From contig NZ_CP077073.1 in the NCBI RefSeq assembly GCF_019139535.1, positions 695,501 to 759,500 on the forward strand: a DNA stretch of 64,000 nt, given 5' to 3'. Origin of the DNA: Pseudomonas muyukensis. GTDB taxonomy: Bacteria > Pseudomonadota > Gammaproteobacteria > Pseudomonadales > Pseudomonadaceae. Below the pieces are notes generated by a model. It was given only the letters and a program-made list of their open reading frames with translations, was not told where the DNA came from and searched no databases. A program made the translations under genes and the position numbers. Below, in pieces: positions 34,581 to 43,399 of the stretch. Each line of letters opens with the position of its first letter. Position 1 is the first letter of the stretch.

Positions 34581-35663
34581 ATGAAGATCGGTGTAATCGG
34601 TGGTGGCCAGCTGGGCCGCATGCTGGCCCTGGCGGGCACCCCGCTGGGCATGAACTTCGCCTTCCTCGACCCGGCGCCGGACGCCTGCGCCGCACCGCTG
34701 GGCGAGCACCTGCGCGCCGACTACGGCGACCAGGACCACCTGCGCCAGCTGGCCGACGAAGTCGACCTGGTGACCTTCGAGTTCGAGAGCGTGCCGGCCG
34801 AAACCGTCGCCTTCCTCTCGCAGTTCGTGCCGGTGTACCCGAGCGCCGAAGCGCTGCGGATCGCCCGCGACCGCCTGTTCGAAAAGAGCCTGTTCCGCGA
34901 CCTGGGCATCCCGACCCCGGCGTTCGCCGACATCCTTTCGCAAGCCGATCTCGACGCCGCCGTGGCCAGCATCGGCCTGCCGGCCGTGCTCAAGACCCGT
35001 ACCCTGGGCTATGACGGCAAGGGCCAGAAAGTCCTGCGCAAGCCCGAGGACGTGATCGACACCTTCGCCGAGCTGGGCAGCGTGCCGTGCCTGCTGGAAG
35101 GCTTCGTGCCGTTCACCGGCGAGGTCTCGCTGGTGGCTGTGCGTGCCCGTGATGGCGAAACGCGGTTCTACCCGCTGGTGCACAACACCCACGACAGCGG
35201 CATCCTCAAACTGTCGGTGGCCAGTGAGGCGCACCCGCTGCAGGCCCTGGCCGAGGACTATGTCGGCCGTGTGCTGCAAAAGCTCGACTATGTCGGCGTG
35301 ATGGCCTTCGAGTTCTTCGAGGTCGACGGCGGCCTGAAGGCCAACGAGATCGCCCCGCGCGTGCACAACTCCGGGCACTGGACCATCGAAGGCAGCGAGT
35401 GCAGCCAGTTCGAGAACCACCTGCGCGCCGTGGCCGGCCTGCCGCTGGGCTCGACCGCCAAGGTCGGCGAAAGCGCCATGCTCAACTTCATCGGCGCAGT
35501 ACCGGCGGTGGACAAGGTCATCGCCATCGACGACTGCCACCTGCACCACTATGGCAAGGCGTTCAAGGTCGGTCGCAAGGTCGGCCATGCCACCCTGCGC
35601 TGCGCCGACATGGCCACGCTCAAGGCCAAGATTGCCGAAGTAGAGGCGTTGATCGCCGGCTGA
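34581..35663 (+). CDS. purK: N5-carboxyaminoimidazole ribonucleotide synthase
   Basis: 360 aa, typical. ATP-grasp enzyme making N5-CAIR from AIR, bicarbonate and ATP; its product passes to PurE. N-terminal IGVIGGGQLGRMLALAG (about 3-19), TFEFESVPAE, LKTRTLGYDGKGQKVLR (about 138-154) and NEIAPRVHNSGHWTIEG (about 256-272) are all present. It overlaps no other gene, and GAGG lies just after the purE stop. It ends the purEK operon; no clear terminator is visible before the next gene. Confidence 0.96.
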   Translation: MKIGVIGGGQLGRMLALAGTPLGMNFAFLDPAPDACAAPLGEHLRADYGDQDHLRQLADEVDLVTFEFESVPAETVAFLSQFVPVYPSAEALRIARDRLFEKSLFRDLGIPTPAFADILSQADLDAAVASIGLPAVLKTRTLGYDGKGQKVLRKPEDVIDTFAELGSVPCLLEGFVPFTGEVSLVAVRARDGETRFYPLVHNTHDSGILKLSVASEAHPLQALAEDYVGRVLQKLDYVGVMAFEFFEVDGGLKANEIAPRVHNSGHWTIEGSECSQFENHLRAVAGLPLGSTAKVGESAMLNFIGAVPAVDKVIAIDDCHLHHYGKAFKVGRKVGHATLRCADMATLKAKIAEVEALIAG

Positions 35664-35759
35664 TCGAACTTCTGCCAGGCAATGCCGCTCTGAGATGGCA
35701 ACAAGCCAAAGCGCTGACTAGGCTTTGGCTTGTTCCATCTTCACCACAGAGGGATTGCC

Positions 35760-36005
35760 ATGGGCATCATTGGAACCATCTTCATCGGCCTGATCGTCGG
35801 CCTGCTGGCGCGCTTCCTGAAACCCGGGGACGACAGCATGGGCTGGATCATGACCATCCTCCTCGGCATTGCCGGCTCGCTGGCCGCCACCTATGGCGGG
35901 CAGGCACTGGGCATCTACCAGGCCGGGCAGGCCGCAGGCTTCTTCGGCGCCCTGGTCGGCGCGATCATCCTGCTGGTGATCTACGGCTTCATCAAGAAAC
36001 GCTGA
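35760..36005 (+). CDS. GlsB/YeaQ/YmgE family small membrane protein
   Basis: 81 aa. Three hydrophobic segments with the family pattern GLIVGLLARFLKPGDDSMGWIMTILLGIAGSLAATYGG and a C-terminal GFFGALVGAIILLVIYGFIKKR; Gly-rich helices like those of transglycosylase-associated proteins. Inner-membrane, general-stress-associated in other bacteria, exact function unknown. AGAGGGA is well placed before ATG 35760. Confidence 0.88.
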   Translation: MGIIGTIFIGLIVGLLARFLKPGDDSMGWIMTILLGIAGSLAATYGGQALGIYQAGQAAGFFGALVGAIILLVIYGFIKKR

Positions 36006-36048
36006 ATTGCCGCTAGAATGCCCGGCAATTCATCCTGAGTTGCCGAGC

Positions 36049-36582
36049 ATGCGTGCGCTTTTTCTCCTTCCCCTGCTGCTGGCCAGTACCCTGGCCCATG
36101 CCGAACTGCCCGAGACCGACTGGCTGGAGCTGATGCCCAAGTCGGACCAGAAGGCCCTCGAGCAGATGCCCGAGATCGACCACAACTCCCCCGAAGCCCT
36201 GGGTACCTTCACCGCCAAGGGCGGCTTGAAGCAGAGCAAGGGTTTGCCCGCGGTGATGTATTCGACCAAGACCGTGGCCGCGATGAACGACAGGCAGATT
36301 CGCCTGGGCGGCTATCCGGTGCCGTTGGAAAGCGATGCCAAGGGCAACAGCACGCTGTTCTTCCTGGTGCCCTACCCAGGGGCGTGCATCCACGTACCGC
36401 CGCCGCCGCCGAACCAGCTGGTGCTGGTGCGTTATCCGAAAGGGTTGAAGATCGACGATATCTACACGCCGTTGTGGGTGACCGGCCTGTTGAAGGTGGA
36501 GAAGGTCAGCAATGACCTGGCGGATGCGGCGTATGCGCTGGAGGCAGGGCAGGTGAGGGTGGTGGCGGATGCCGACCTGTAA
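36049..36582 (+). CDS. DUF3299 family exported protein
   Basis: 177 aa. Signal peptide MRALFLLPLLLASTLAHA-E, so the product is probably periplasmic. The mature part begins LPETDWLELMPKSDQKALEQMP and carries the DUF3299 core RLGGYPVPLE…TLFFLVPYPGACIHVPPPPPNQLVLV, with one conserved Cys and a poly-Pro turn. Its role is unknown; relatives occur beside ABC exporters. In-frame codons upstream of ATG 36049 overlap the previous stop and were not used. A REP pair follows directly. Confidence 0.82.
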   Translation: MRALFLLPLLLASTLAHAELPETDWLELMPKSDQKALEQMPEIDHNSPEALGTFTAKGGLKQSKGLPAVMYSTKTVAAMNDRQIRLGGYPVPLESDAKGNSTLFFLVPYPGACIHVPPPPPNQLVLVRYPKGLKIDDIYTPLWVTGLLKVEKVSNDLADAAYALEAGQVRVVADADL

Positions 36583-36590
36583 CGCATTCC

Positions 36591-36694
36591 GGGGCTGCTT
36601 TGCAGCCCATGGCGAAACAAGGCCGCTCCCACAGGGATCACGCGAATCCTGTGGGAGCGGCCTTGTGTCGCGAAAGGACCGCGTAGCGGTCCCG
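36591..36694. repeat. Inverted pair of REP elements
   Basis: GGGGCTGCTTTGCAGCCC… ending CAAGGCCGCTCCCACAG (36633) faces CTGTGGGAGCGGCCTTGTGT… ending GACCGCGTAGCGGTCC (36692). It lies between convergent genes. Confidence 0.82.
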
Positions 36695-36700
36695 GAAACC

Positions 36701-37597
36701 TCAGAGCACTTCGCTACCGATCGCCACGCTCATCGCATGGCTCGCCCCCGGCTTGAGCACCACCACATCATCCAGCACATTCGCCGTCTCGATGCACAGC
36801 ATGCGCTGCCAGCCGTCGTCGGCCATGTCCGGCAGGTCGCGGGCGCGGTCGGTCCAGGGGTTCCAGATCACCGCGGTGCGTGAACCGCCGGCCTGCAGGG
36901 TGATGCGTCGGTTCCAGTGCGGGTCGACGATGGCCAGGCGCTCGGGGGTATTGAGGTAGATGCGGTCGGTCTCGCCCGCGAAACCCAGGTTGCCCTGCTG
37001 CTTGCGCTGCTCCCAGTTGGCCAGGGTTTCGATATAGGCCAACCCGTCCACGCCTTCCACCTGCACCTGGCGTACATCGCTTACCGCGAAGTAGCTGTGC
37101 AGGGCTTGGCTCAGGGTGACATCGGTATTGCCAAGGTTATAGCTGGTGAGGGTCAGCTGCAGTTGCTGGCCCAGCTCCACCACCAGCTTGAGCTCGACTT
37201 CGTGGGGCCAACCCGGCAGATCGCCCAGGGCTTCGGGCAGCGCGAATTCGATGCGCAGGGTGGCGCCGCTTTCCTCGATGTTCAGTAATTTCCAGTCGCG
37301 CCCGCGCACCAGGCCGTGGGCCGGTGCTTGCCCGCCTTGGTACAGGGCTTTGACCGAGTCGGGGTTTCGCTCGAAGATGCCGAACCAGGGCCAGCACACC
37401 GGGGCGCCGGCGCGCACCGACTTGCCCTGGCGGAAGATGGCCTGGTCGCTCAGCCACAGCAGCGGCGGTTCGCCGATTTGCTGGTAGCTGAGGACTTGCG
37501 CGCCCTGCTGGGCGATCAGTAGTTCGGCGTGCTCGCTGGTGATGCGCCAGCAGTTGAGTTCGCCGTGTAGCTCGGTGTCGACCTGGAAGTTAGCCAT
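36701..37597 (-). CDS. D-hexose-6-phosphate mutarotase (YeaD-type aldose-1-epimerase)
   Basis: 298 aa. Interconverts α and β anomers of glucose-6-phosphate and similar sugars. Galactose-mutarotase-like fold: GAQVLSYQQIGEPPLLWLSD (about 32-51), VRAGAPVCWPWFG (about 61-73), APAHGLVRGRDW with a catalytic His (about 91-102), LHSYFAVSDV with the second His (about 167-176) and FAGETDRIYLN with the catalytic Glu region. Single gene, convergent with the DUF3299 gene. Confidence 0.9.
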   Translation of the reverse strand: MANFQVDTELHGELNCWRITSEHAELLIAQQGAQVLSYQQIGEPPLLWLSDQAIFRQGKSVRAGAPVCWPWFGIFERNPDSVKALYQGGQAPAHGLVRGRDWKLLNIEESGATLRIEFALPEALGDLPGWPHEVELKLVVELGQQLQLTLTSYNLGNTDVTLSQALHSYFAVSDVRQVQVEGVDGLAYIETLANWEQRKQQGNLGFAGETDRIYLNTPERLAIVDPHWNRRITLQAGGSRTAVIWNPWTDRARDLPDMADDGWQRMLCIETANVLDDVVVLKPGASHAMSVAIGSEVL

Positions 37598-37670
37598 TGC
37601 GCTCGTCTCATGGATTGCCTGTCGGGTCGTTGGACCCGGTGACGTGCAATGAGTTTACCGCTCGCTCGGC

Positions 37671-38069
37671 TTAGCGACGAGGCACCGAACGGGTACGGCC
37701 ACTGCCGTCGATGGCGACGAACACGAACACCGCTTCGGTGACCTTGCGCCATTCGCTGGACAGTGGGTCGTCGCTCCACACCTCGACCATCATCTGGATC
37801 GAGCTGCGGCCGATTTCCAGGGTCTGGGTATAGAAGGAAAGCTGCGCGCCCACCGCCACCGGCACCAGGAAGGCCATGCGGTCGATGGCCACCGTGGCCA
37901 CTCGGCCACCGGCGACGCGGCTGGCCATGGCGGTACCGGCCAGGTCCATCTGGGCGACCAGCCAGCCGCCGAAGATATCGCCGAAACCGTTGGTTTCGCG
38001 TGGCAGCGCGGTGATCTGCAAGGCCAGGTCGCCCTGCGGGATAGGATCTTCTTGTTCGAGCTCAATCAT
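37671..38069 (-). CDS. Acyl-CoA thioesterase (hotdog fold)
   Basis: 132 aa, YciA type. NGFGDIFGGWLVAQMDLAGTAMASRVA (about 27-53) holds the conserved Gly-rich turn and catalytic Asp; VDRM-like VAIDRMAFLVPVAVGAQLSFYT and a C-terminal VTEAVFVFVAIDGSGRTR follow. Hydrolyses acyl-CoA; chain preference unknown. It is shorter than the 178-aa thioesterase at 7121, lacking the charged tail. Its promoter lies in the 360-base gap shared with the MFS gene. Confidence 0.87.
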   Translation of the reverse strand: MIELEQEDPIPQGDLALQITALPRETNGFGDIFGGWLVAQMDLAGTAMASRVAGGRVATVAIDRMAFLVPVAVGAQLSFYTQTLEIGRSSIQMMVEVWSDDPLSSEWRKVTEAVFVFVAIDGSGRTRSVPRR

Positions 38070-38429
38070 GCGGTGGGGCCTCTGACCCGTGACGCTTCGT
38101 TGGTGGCGCAGTAATGGACGCCGTAAAAACGATTCAGCAACACGCATACTACGCTGATTTCGCTTCGGGAGGCGGCCGAAGGGAGACTCTGCGAAACAGT
38201 CCGACGATACTGACCGACGTTTTCGCACAATATCCCTCAGTAGAAGCAACCTTTTCCTACGAGCGGGCAGTATATATACCCGCACAGCCAGCGACGACCG
38301 CGCATTCATGAATATCTGTAGGGATTTTGTACCGCTATGAGCGCGGCTCGGCAATTTGCTATCTTCGCTGCCTGACCTCCGAGAGCCGCATGCCAAGCGG
38401 TCCGCAGACCTATAAGAGAAACAACAGCG
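38070..38429. other. 360-base intergenic region between divergent thioesterase and MFS genes
   Basis: It contains a locally AT-rich palindromic site, GCGGG (38263-38267), TATATATA (38271-38278), CCCGC (38279-38283), and probably both divergent promoters. A 65-codon frame at 38114-38311 has no ribosome site or recognisable product and is not called. Nothing else is seen. Confidence 0.4.
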
Positions 38430-39719
38430 ATGACCTCCGTGCAGACCCGTATCGAGCAGCCATCCCGGCCGCTGTCCCGCAGTGACTACAAGACCCTCTC
38501 GCTGTCCGCCCTGGGCGGTGCCCTGGAGTTCTACGACTTCATCATCTTCGTGTTCTTCGCCACGGTGGTGGGCAAGCTGTTCTTCCCGGCCGACATGCCC
38601 GAGTGGCTGCGCCTGATGCAGACCTTCGGCATCTTCGCCGCCGGCTACCTGGCGCGGCCGCTGGGCGGCATCGTCATGGCCCACTTCGGCGACCTGCTCG
38701 GGCGCAAGAAGATGTTCACCCTGAGCATTTTCCTGATGGCGGTGCCGACCCTGGTGATGGGCCTGCTGCCGACTTATGCACAGATCGGCCTGTGGGCGCC
38801 GATCCTGCTGCTGTTGATGCGGGTGATCCAGGGCGCGGCCATCGGCGGCGAGGTGCCGGGAGCCTGGGTGTTCGTGTCCGAGCACGTGCCGGCGCGCAAC
38901 ACCGGCTACGCCTGCGGCACCCTGACCGCCGGGCTGACCTCGGGCATCCTGCTCGGCTCGTTGGTGGCGACGCTGATCAACACCCTGTACAGCCCAGATG
39001 AAGTGGCGGACTACGCCTGGCGTATCCCCTTCCTGCTGGGTGGCGTGTTCGGCTTCTTCGCGGTCTACCTGCGCCGTTGGTTGCACGAAACCCCGGTGTT
39101 CGCCGAGATGCAGGCGCGCAAGGCGCTGGCCGAAGAGCTGCCGCTGCGCGCGGTGCTGCGCGACCATCGTGGCGCGATCATCCTGTCGATGTTGCTCACC
39201 TGGCTGCTGTCGGCCGGCATCGTGGTGGTGATCCTGATGACCCCGGCGCTGCTGCAGAGCCTGTACCACGTCAGCCCCACCGATTCGCTCAAGGCCAACA
39301 GCCTGGCCATCGTCCTGCTCAGCGTCGGCTGCATCGGCGCCGGCAGCCTGGCCGACCGCTTTGGCGCCGGGCGGGTGTTCATCGTCGGCAGCCTGGCGTT
39401 GCTGGCCTCGTCCTGGGCCTTCTACCACAGCCTGGCGACCCGTCCGGACCTGCTGTTCCCGCTGTATGCCCTGACCGGCCTGTGCGTGGGCATCGTCGGT
39501 GCGGTGCCCTATGTAATGGTCAAGGCGTTCCCACCGGTGGTGCGTTTCAGTGGGTTGTCGTTCTCCTACAACCTGGCCTACGCGATTTTTGGCGGGCTGA
39601 CGCCGATGGTGGTGACCGCGCTGCTCAAGTTCAGCCCGATGGCGCCGGCCTACTACGTGGCGTGCCTGTGTGCCGTTGGTCTGCTGGTGGGCCTGTATCT
39701 GCTCGCCAACAAACGCTGA
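38430..39719 (+). CDS. MFS transporter, metabolite:H+ symporter (MHS) family
   Basis: 429 aa with about 12 membrane helices. The start SALGGALEFYDFIIFVFFATVVGKLFFP is typical of MHS carriers (ProP/KgtP/citrate). The loop 2-3 motif GDLLGRKKMFTLSIFLMAVPT, RVIQGAAIGGEVPGAWVFVSEH (helix 4-5), and the second-half repeat GSLADRFGAGRVF are present. The substrate is probably an organic acid or amino-acid derivative and cannot be named. The gene precedes pstS but is separated from it by a terminator. Confidence 0.88.
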   Translation: MTSVQTRIEQPSRPLSRSDYKTLSLSALGGALEFYDFIIFVFFATVVGKLFFPADMPEWLRLMQTFGIFAAGYLARPLGGIVMAHFGDLLGRKKMFTLSIFLMAVPTLVMGLLPTYAQIGLWAPILLLLMRVIQGAAIGGEVPGAWVFVSEHVPARNTGYACGTLTAGLTSGILLGSLVATLINTLYSPDEVADYAWRIPFLLGGVFGFFAVYLRRWLHETPVFAEMQARKALAEELPLRAVLRDHRGAIILSMLLTWLLSAGIVVVILMTPALLQSLYHVSPTDSLKANSLAIVLLSVGCIGAGSLADRFGAGRVFIVGSLALLASSWAFYHSLATRPDLLFPLYALTGLCVGIVGAVPYVMVKAFPPVVRFSGLSFSYNLAYAIFGGLTPMVVTALLKFSPMAPAYYVACLCAVGLLVGLYLLANKR

Positions 39720-39812
39720 GCCGAGCGAATCACGCGGACCTGTAGGAGCGGTGTACTTCAGAGCCTGACTCTCCGCGTAAAAGCGCAGGTAATCCCTTCC
39801 GAAACATCCTGA

Positions 39813-39845
39813 AAAGGCCATCCCCGACTACCGGTGATGGCCTTT
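39813..39845. terminator. Intrinsic terminator between the MFS gene and pstS
   Basis: AAAGGCCATC (39813-39822) and GATGGCCTTT (39836-39845) form a 10-bp stem with T/A ends. It insulates pstS from the MFS transcript. Confidence 0.82.
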
Positions 39846-39852
39846 CATCCAA

Positions 39853-39870
39853 TTGTCATATTCGAGTCAT
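39853..39870 (+). promoter_or_regulatory. PhoB (Pho) box upstream of pstS
   Basis: TTGTCAT-ATTC-GAGTCAT: two direct repeats 11 bases apart matching the Pho-box half-site CTGTCAT. It starts 94 bases before the pstS ATG, as expected for PhoB activation under phosphate limitation. Confidence 0.85.
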
Positions 39871-39946
39871 AGAGTGTTCATGCGGCCTGCAGATACTTGG
39901 GCCCGTTCCATCACAAACCCCACGATATTCCTGCTAGGAGCAAGGC

Positions 39947-40945
39947 ATGAAACTGAAGCGTTTGATGGCGGCCCTGACCTTTGCCGCCGCTGGCGTCGCT
40001 GCCGCCAATGCGGTCGCCGCTGTCGACCCAGCCATCCCGACCTACACCAAGACTACCGGTGTGTCGGGCAACCTCTCCAGCGTCGGTTCCGACACCCTCG
40101 CGAACCTGATGACCCTGTGGGCCGAGGCCTACAAGAAGGAATATCCGAACGTAAACATCCAGATCCAGGCCGCCGGCTCCTCCACCGCGCCACCCGCGCT
40201 GACCGAAGGCACCGCCAACCTGGGCCCGATGAGCCGCAAGATGAAGGACGTCGAGCTGCAGGCCTTCGAGCAGAAGTACGGCTACAAGCCGACCGCCATT
40301 CCGGTTGCCGTCGACGCCCTGGCCGTGTTCGTGCACAAGGACAACCCGATCAAGGGCCTGACCATGGCTCAGGTCGACGCCATCTTCTCCTCCACCCGCC
40401 TGTGCGGTGGCAAGGCTGACGTGAAGACCTGGGGCGACGTGGGCGTGACCGGCGACCTGGCCAACAAGCCAGTGCAGCTGTTCGGCCGCAACTCGGTATC
40501 GGGCACCTACGGCTACTTCAAGGAAGAAGCCCTGTGCAAAGGCGACTTCAAGCCTAACGTCAACGAACAACCCGGCTCGGCTTCGGTCGTGCAGTCGATC
40601 AGCTCCTCGCTGAACGGCATCGGCTACTCGGGCATCGGCTACAAGACCGCCAGCGTCAAGACCGTGCCACTGGCCAAGAAAGAAGGCGGCGCCTTCGTCG
40701 AAGACAACGAAGCCAACGCCCTGAACGGCACCTACCCGCTGTCGCGCTTCCTGTACGTCTACGTCAACAAGGCGCCGAACAAGCCGCTGGCCCCGCTGGA
40801 AGCCGAGTTCGTCAAGCTGGTGCTGTCGCAAGCCGGCCAGCAGGTGGTGGTCAAGGACGGCTACATCCCGCTGCCTGCCAAGGTGGTCGACAAGACCCTG
40901 GCTGACCTGGGCCTGTCCCACGCTGGCAACGTTGCAAAGAAGTAA
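39947..40945 (+). CDS. pstS: Phosphate ABC transporter periplasmic binding protein
   Basis: 332 aa. Signal peptide about 1-24 ([26 protein letters not shown]). PstS-like fold with [23 protein letters not shown] (about 45-67), [26 protein letters not shown] (about 74-99, phosphate-binding Ser/Thr loop) and [15 protein letters not shown] (about 183-197). It captures phosphate in the periplasm and delivers it to PstCA. AGGAGC lies 7 bases before the ATG. A Pho box is upstream and a terminator-like hairpin follows, so pstS can be made in excess of pstCAB. Confidence 0.95.
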   Translation: MKLKRLMAALTFAAAGVAAANAVAAVDPAIPTYTKTTGVSGNLSSVGSDTLANLMTLWAEAYKKEYPNVNIQIQAAGSSTAPPALTEGTANLGPMSRKMKDVELQAFEQKYGYKPTAIPVAVDALAVFVHKDNPIKGLTMAQVDAIFSSTRLCGGKADVKTWGDVGVTGDLANKPVQLFGRNSVSGTYGYFKEEALCKGDFKPNVNEQPGSASVVQSISSSLNGIGYSGIGYKTASVKTVPLAKKEGGAFVEDNEANALNGTYPLSRFLYVYVNKAPNKPLAPLEAEFVKLVLSQAGQQVVVKDGYIPLPAKVVDKTLADLGLSHAGNVAKK

Positions 40946-40960
40946 TTAGGCAGTAACCGG

Positions 40961-40992
40961 AAGAGGTCGGCAGCGAATGCGCCGGCCTCTTT
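40961..40992 (+). terminator. Hairpin between pstS and pstC
   Basis: AAGAGGTCGGC (40961-40971) pairs with GCCGGCCTCTT (40981-40991, one G-U). It could end or attenuate the pstS transcript before the second Pho box. Confidence 0.7.
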
Positions 40993-41053
40993 CCATGAAT
41001 TCGTCAGTCCGAGGCCAGGGCTCCTGCGCGTCGGGCTTTGTTGCGTCACTGCA

Positions 41054-41071
41054 CTGTCATGTTTTTGTCAT
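41054..41071 (+). promoter_or_regulatory. PhoB (Pho) box upstream of pstC
   Basis: CTGTCATGTTTTTGTCAT: CTGTCAT, four bases, TTGTCAT. An almost perfect Pho box, 40 bases before ATG 41094, giving pstCAB-phoU its own PhoB-controlled promoter. Confidence 0.88.
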
Positions 41072-41093
41072 ACGGGACCGCTAGGGTGTGCGC

Positions 41094-43382
41094 ATGAATG
41101 ATCTGGCCAACTCCACCATGACCCAAAATTCTCCTCCCGTGCGGATTGACTTCAATACGCCCGAGTTGCAACGCAAGCGCCGCCTGCGCGCCCTCAAGGA
41201 TCGCCTGACCCGCTGGTACGTCCTGGTGGGCGGGCTGGCCGTGCTGGCGGCGATCACGCTGATCTTCTTCTACCTGGCCTACGTGGTGCTGCCGCTGTTC
41301 CAGGGCGCCGAACTGACCAGCAAGAAAGCCCTGGAGCCGACCTGGCTGCAGCAGGATGCCGGCAAGCCACTGCTGATCGCCCTCGAGGAGCAGAACCTCG
41401 TGGGCATGCGCGTTTCCGACAAGGGCCAGGCGCTGTTCTTCGACACCAAGACCGGTGCCGAGGTGAAGCGCGTCGACCTGCCGCTGCCGGCCGGTGCCCA
41501 GGTCAGTTCGATCAGTACCGACCAACCGGGTAGCCCGCTGGTGGTGCTGGGCCTGTCCAACGGCCAGGCGATCGTGTTCCACCACACCTACAAGATCACC
41601 TACCCGGACAACAAGAAGACCATCGAGGCGGGCATCGACTTCCCCTATGGTCAGGACGCCTTCACCCTCGACGAGCAGGGCCGTGCGCTGGAGCACGTGA
41701 GCGTCAACGTCAATGGCGAGACCTTGCTGCTGGCCGGCTCCACCGGTTCGCACCTGCAGGTCATCGAGCTGGCGCGTACCGAGAACATGATGACCGGCGA
41801 GGTCACCACCGAGCAGAACCGCATCGAGCTGCCGCAGATGACCGAGACGGTGAAGAACATCTTCATCGACCCGCGCCAGCAGTGGCTGTACGTGGTCAAC
41901 GGCCGGGCCACCGCCGATGTTTTCAACCTGCGCGACAAGAGCCTCAACGGGCGCTACAAGCTGTCCGAGAACGGCGACACCGAAATCACCGCGACCGCCC
42001 AGCTGGTCGGCGGCATCTCGCTGATCTTCGGCGATTCCAAGGGTGGCCTGAGCCAGTGGTTCATGGCCCGCGACCCGGACGGCGAGTCGCGCTTCAAGCT
42101 GATTCGCAGCTTCCAGCTGGGCAAGGCGCCGGTGGTGCAGATCGACGCCGAAGAGCGCCGCAAGGGCTTCATCGCCCTGGACAGCGACGGCAAGCTTGGC
42201 GTATTCCACAGCACCGCGCACCGTACCCTGCTGGTCGAGCCGGTGGCTGAGGGCGCGGGTGTCCTCGCCCTGTCGCCGCGCGCCAACCGCGTCATCATCG
42301 AAGCGGGTGGCAAGCTGCTGCCCCTGAGCCTGCGCAACCCGCACCCTGAGATCTCCTTCAGCGCGCTGTGGGGCAAGGTCTGGTACGAGAACTACGACGA
42401 GCCCAAGTATGTCTGGCAGTCGACCGCCTCGAACACCGACTTCGAACCCAAGCTGAGCCTGTCGCCACTGACCTTCGGTACGCTCAAGGCCGCGTTCTAC
42501 GCGATGATCCTGGCCGCGCCGCTGGCCATCGCCGCGGCGATCTACACCGCCTACTTCATGGCCCCGGGCATGCGCCGCAAGGTCAAGCCGGTGATCGAGC
42601 TGATGGAAGCGATGCCGACGGTGATCCTCGGCTTCTTCGCCGGCCTGTTCCTGGCGCCGTACCTCGAAGGCCACCTGCCGGGGGTGTTCAGCCTGTTGCT
42701 GATCCTGCCGATCGGCATCCTGGTCGCCGGTTTCGCCTGGAGCCGCCTGCCGGAGTCGATCCGCCTGCGCATCCCGGATGGCTGGGAAGCGGCGATCCTG
42801 ATCCCGGTCATTCTCGCGATCGGCTGGTTCGCCCTGTCCATGAGCCCGTTCCTCGAGAGCTGGTTCTTCGGCGGCGACATGCGCCTGTGGATCACCAACG
42901 ACCTCGGCATCACCTACGACCAGCGCAACGCCCTGGTGGTCGGTATCGCCATGGGCTTCGCGGTCATCCCGAACATCTACTCCATCGCCGAAGACGCCGT
43001 GTTCAGCGTGCCGCGCAGCCTGACCCTGGGCTCCCTGGCCCTGGGCGCGACGCCGTGGCAGACCCTGACCCGCGTGGTCATCCTCACCGCCAGCCCGGGT
43101 ATCTTCTCGGCGCTGATGATCGGCATGGGCCGCGCGGTGGGCGAGACCATGATCGTGCTCATGGCCACCGGCAACACCCCGGTGATGGAACTGAACCTGT
43201 TCGAGGGCATGCGCACCCTGGCCGCCAACGTGGCCGTGGAAATGCCTGAATCGGAAGTCGGCGGCAGCCACTATCGTGTGCTGTTCCTCGCCGCCCTCGT
43301 GCTGCTGATGTTCACCTTCGTGATGAACACCTTGGCCGAGCTGATTCGCCAGCGCCTGCGCAAGAAATACTCGTCGCTTTGA
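41094..43382 (+). CDS. pstC: Phosphate ABC transporter permease PstC, enlarged form
   Basis: 762 aa, more than twice the classic ~320-aa PstC. One membrane helix (about 47-69) is followed by a ~380-residue periplasmic region with repeated β-strand/turn blocks resembling a WD40/propeller (for example IFIDPRQQWLYVVNGRATAD and VLALSPRANRVIIEAG). The permease domain begins near residue 460 (LSPLTFGTLKAAFYAMILAAPLAIAAAIY), with the EMPTVILG-like EAMPTVILGFFAG block and the LGATPWQTLTRVVILTASPGI coupling (EAA-type) loop. Large PstC proteins of this kind are known in pseudomonads. ATG 41094 is preferred; GTG 41088 and ATG 41118 are alternatives. Confidence 0.92.
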   Translation: MNDLANSTMTQNSPPVRIDFNTPELQRKRRLRALKDRLTRWYVLVGGLAVLAAITLIFFYLAYVVLPLFQGAELTSKKALEPTWLQQDAGKPLLIALEEQNLVGMRVSDKGQALFFDTKTGAEVKRVDLPLPAGAQVSSISTDQPGSPLVVLGLSNGQAIVFHHTYKITYPDNKKTIEAGIDFPYGQDAFTLDEQGRALEHVSVNVNGETLLLAGSTGSHLQVIELARTENMMTGEVTTEQNRIELPQMTETVKNIFIDPRQQWLYVVNGRATADVFNLRDKSLNGRYKLSENGDTEITATAQLVGGISLIFGDSKGGLSQWFMARDPDGESRFKLIRSFQLGKAPVVQIDAEERRKGFIALDSDGKLGVFHSTAHRTLLVEPVAEGAGVLALSPRANRVIIEAGGKLLPLSLRNPHPEISFSALWGKVWYENYDEPKYVWQSTASNTDFEPKLSLSPLTFGTLKAAFYAMILAAPLAIAAAIYTAYFMAPGMRRKVKPVIELMEAMPTVILGFFAGLFLAPYLEGHLPGVFSLLLILPIGILVAGFAWSRLPESIRLRIPDGWEAAILIPVILAIGWFALSMSPFLESWFFGGDMRLWITNDLGITYDQRNALVVGIAMGFAVIPNIYSIAEDAVFSVPRSLTLGSLALGATPWQTLTRVVILTASPGIFSALMIGMGRAVGETMIVLMATGNTPVMELNLFEGMRTLAANVAVEMPESEVGGSHYRVLFLAALVLLMFTFVMNTLAELIRQRLRKKYSSL

Positions 43383-43399
43383 TAGAAAGGTAGAGATCC

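Noticed and set aside
38114..38311. 65-codon plus-strand frame in the thioesterase/MFS gap
   Set aside because: No ribosome-binding site or recognisable product, and the region is needed for two divergent promoters.
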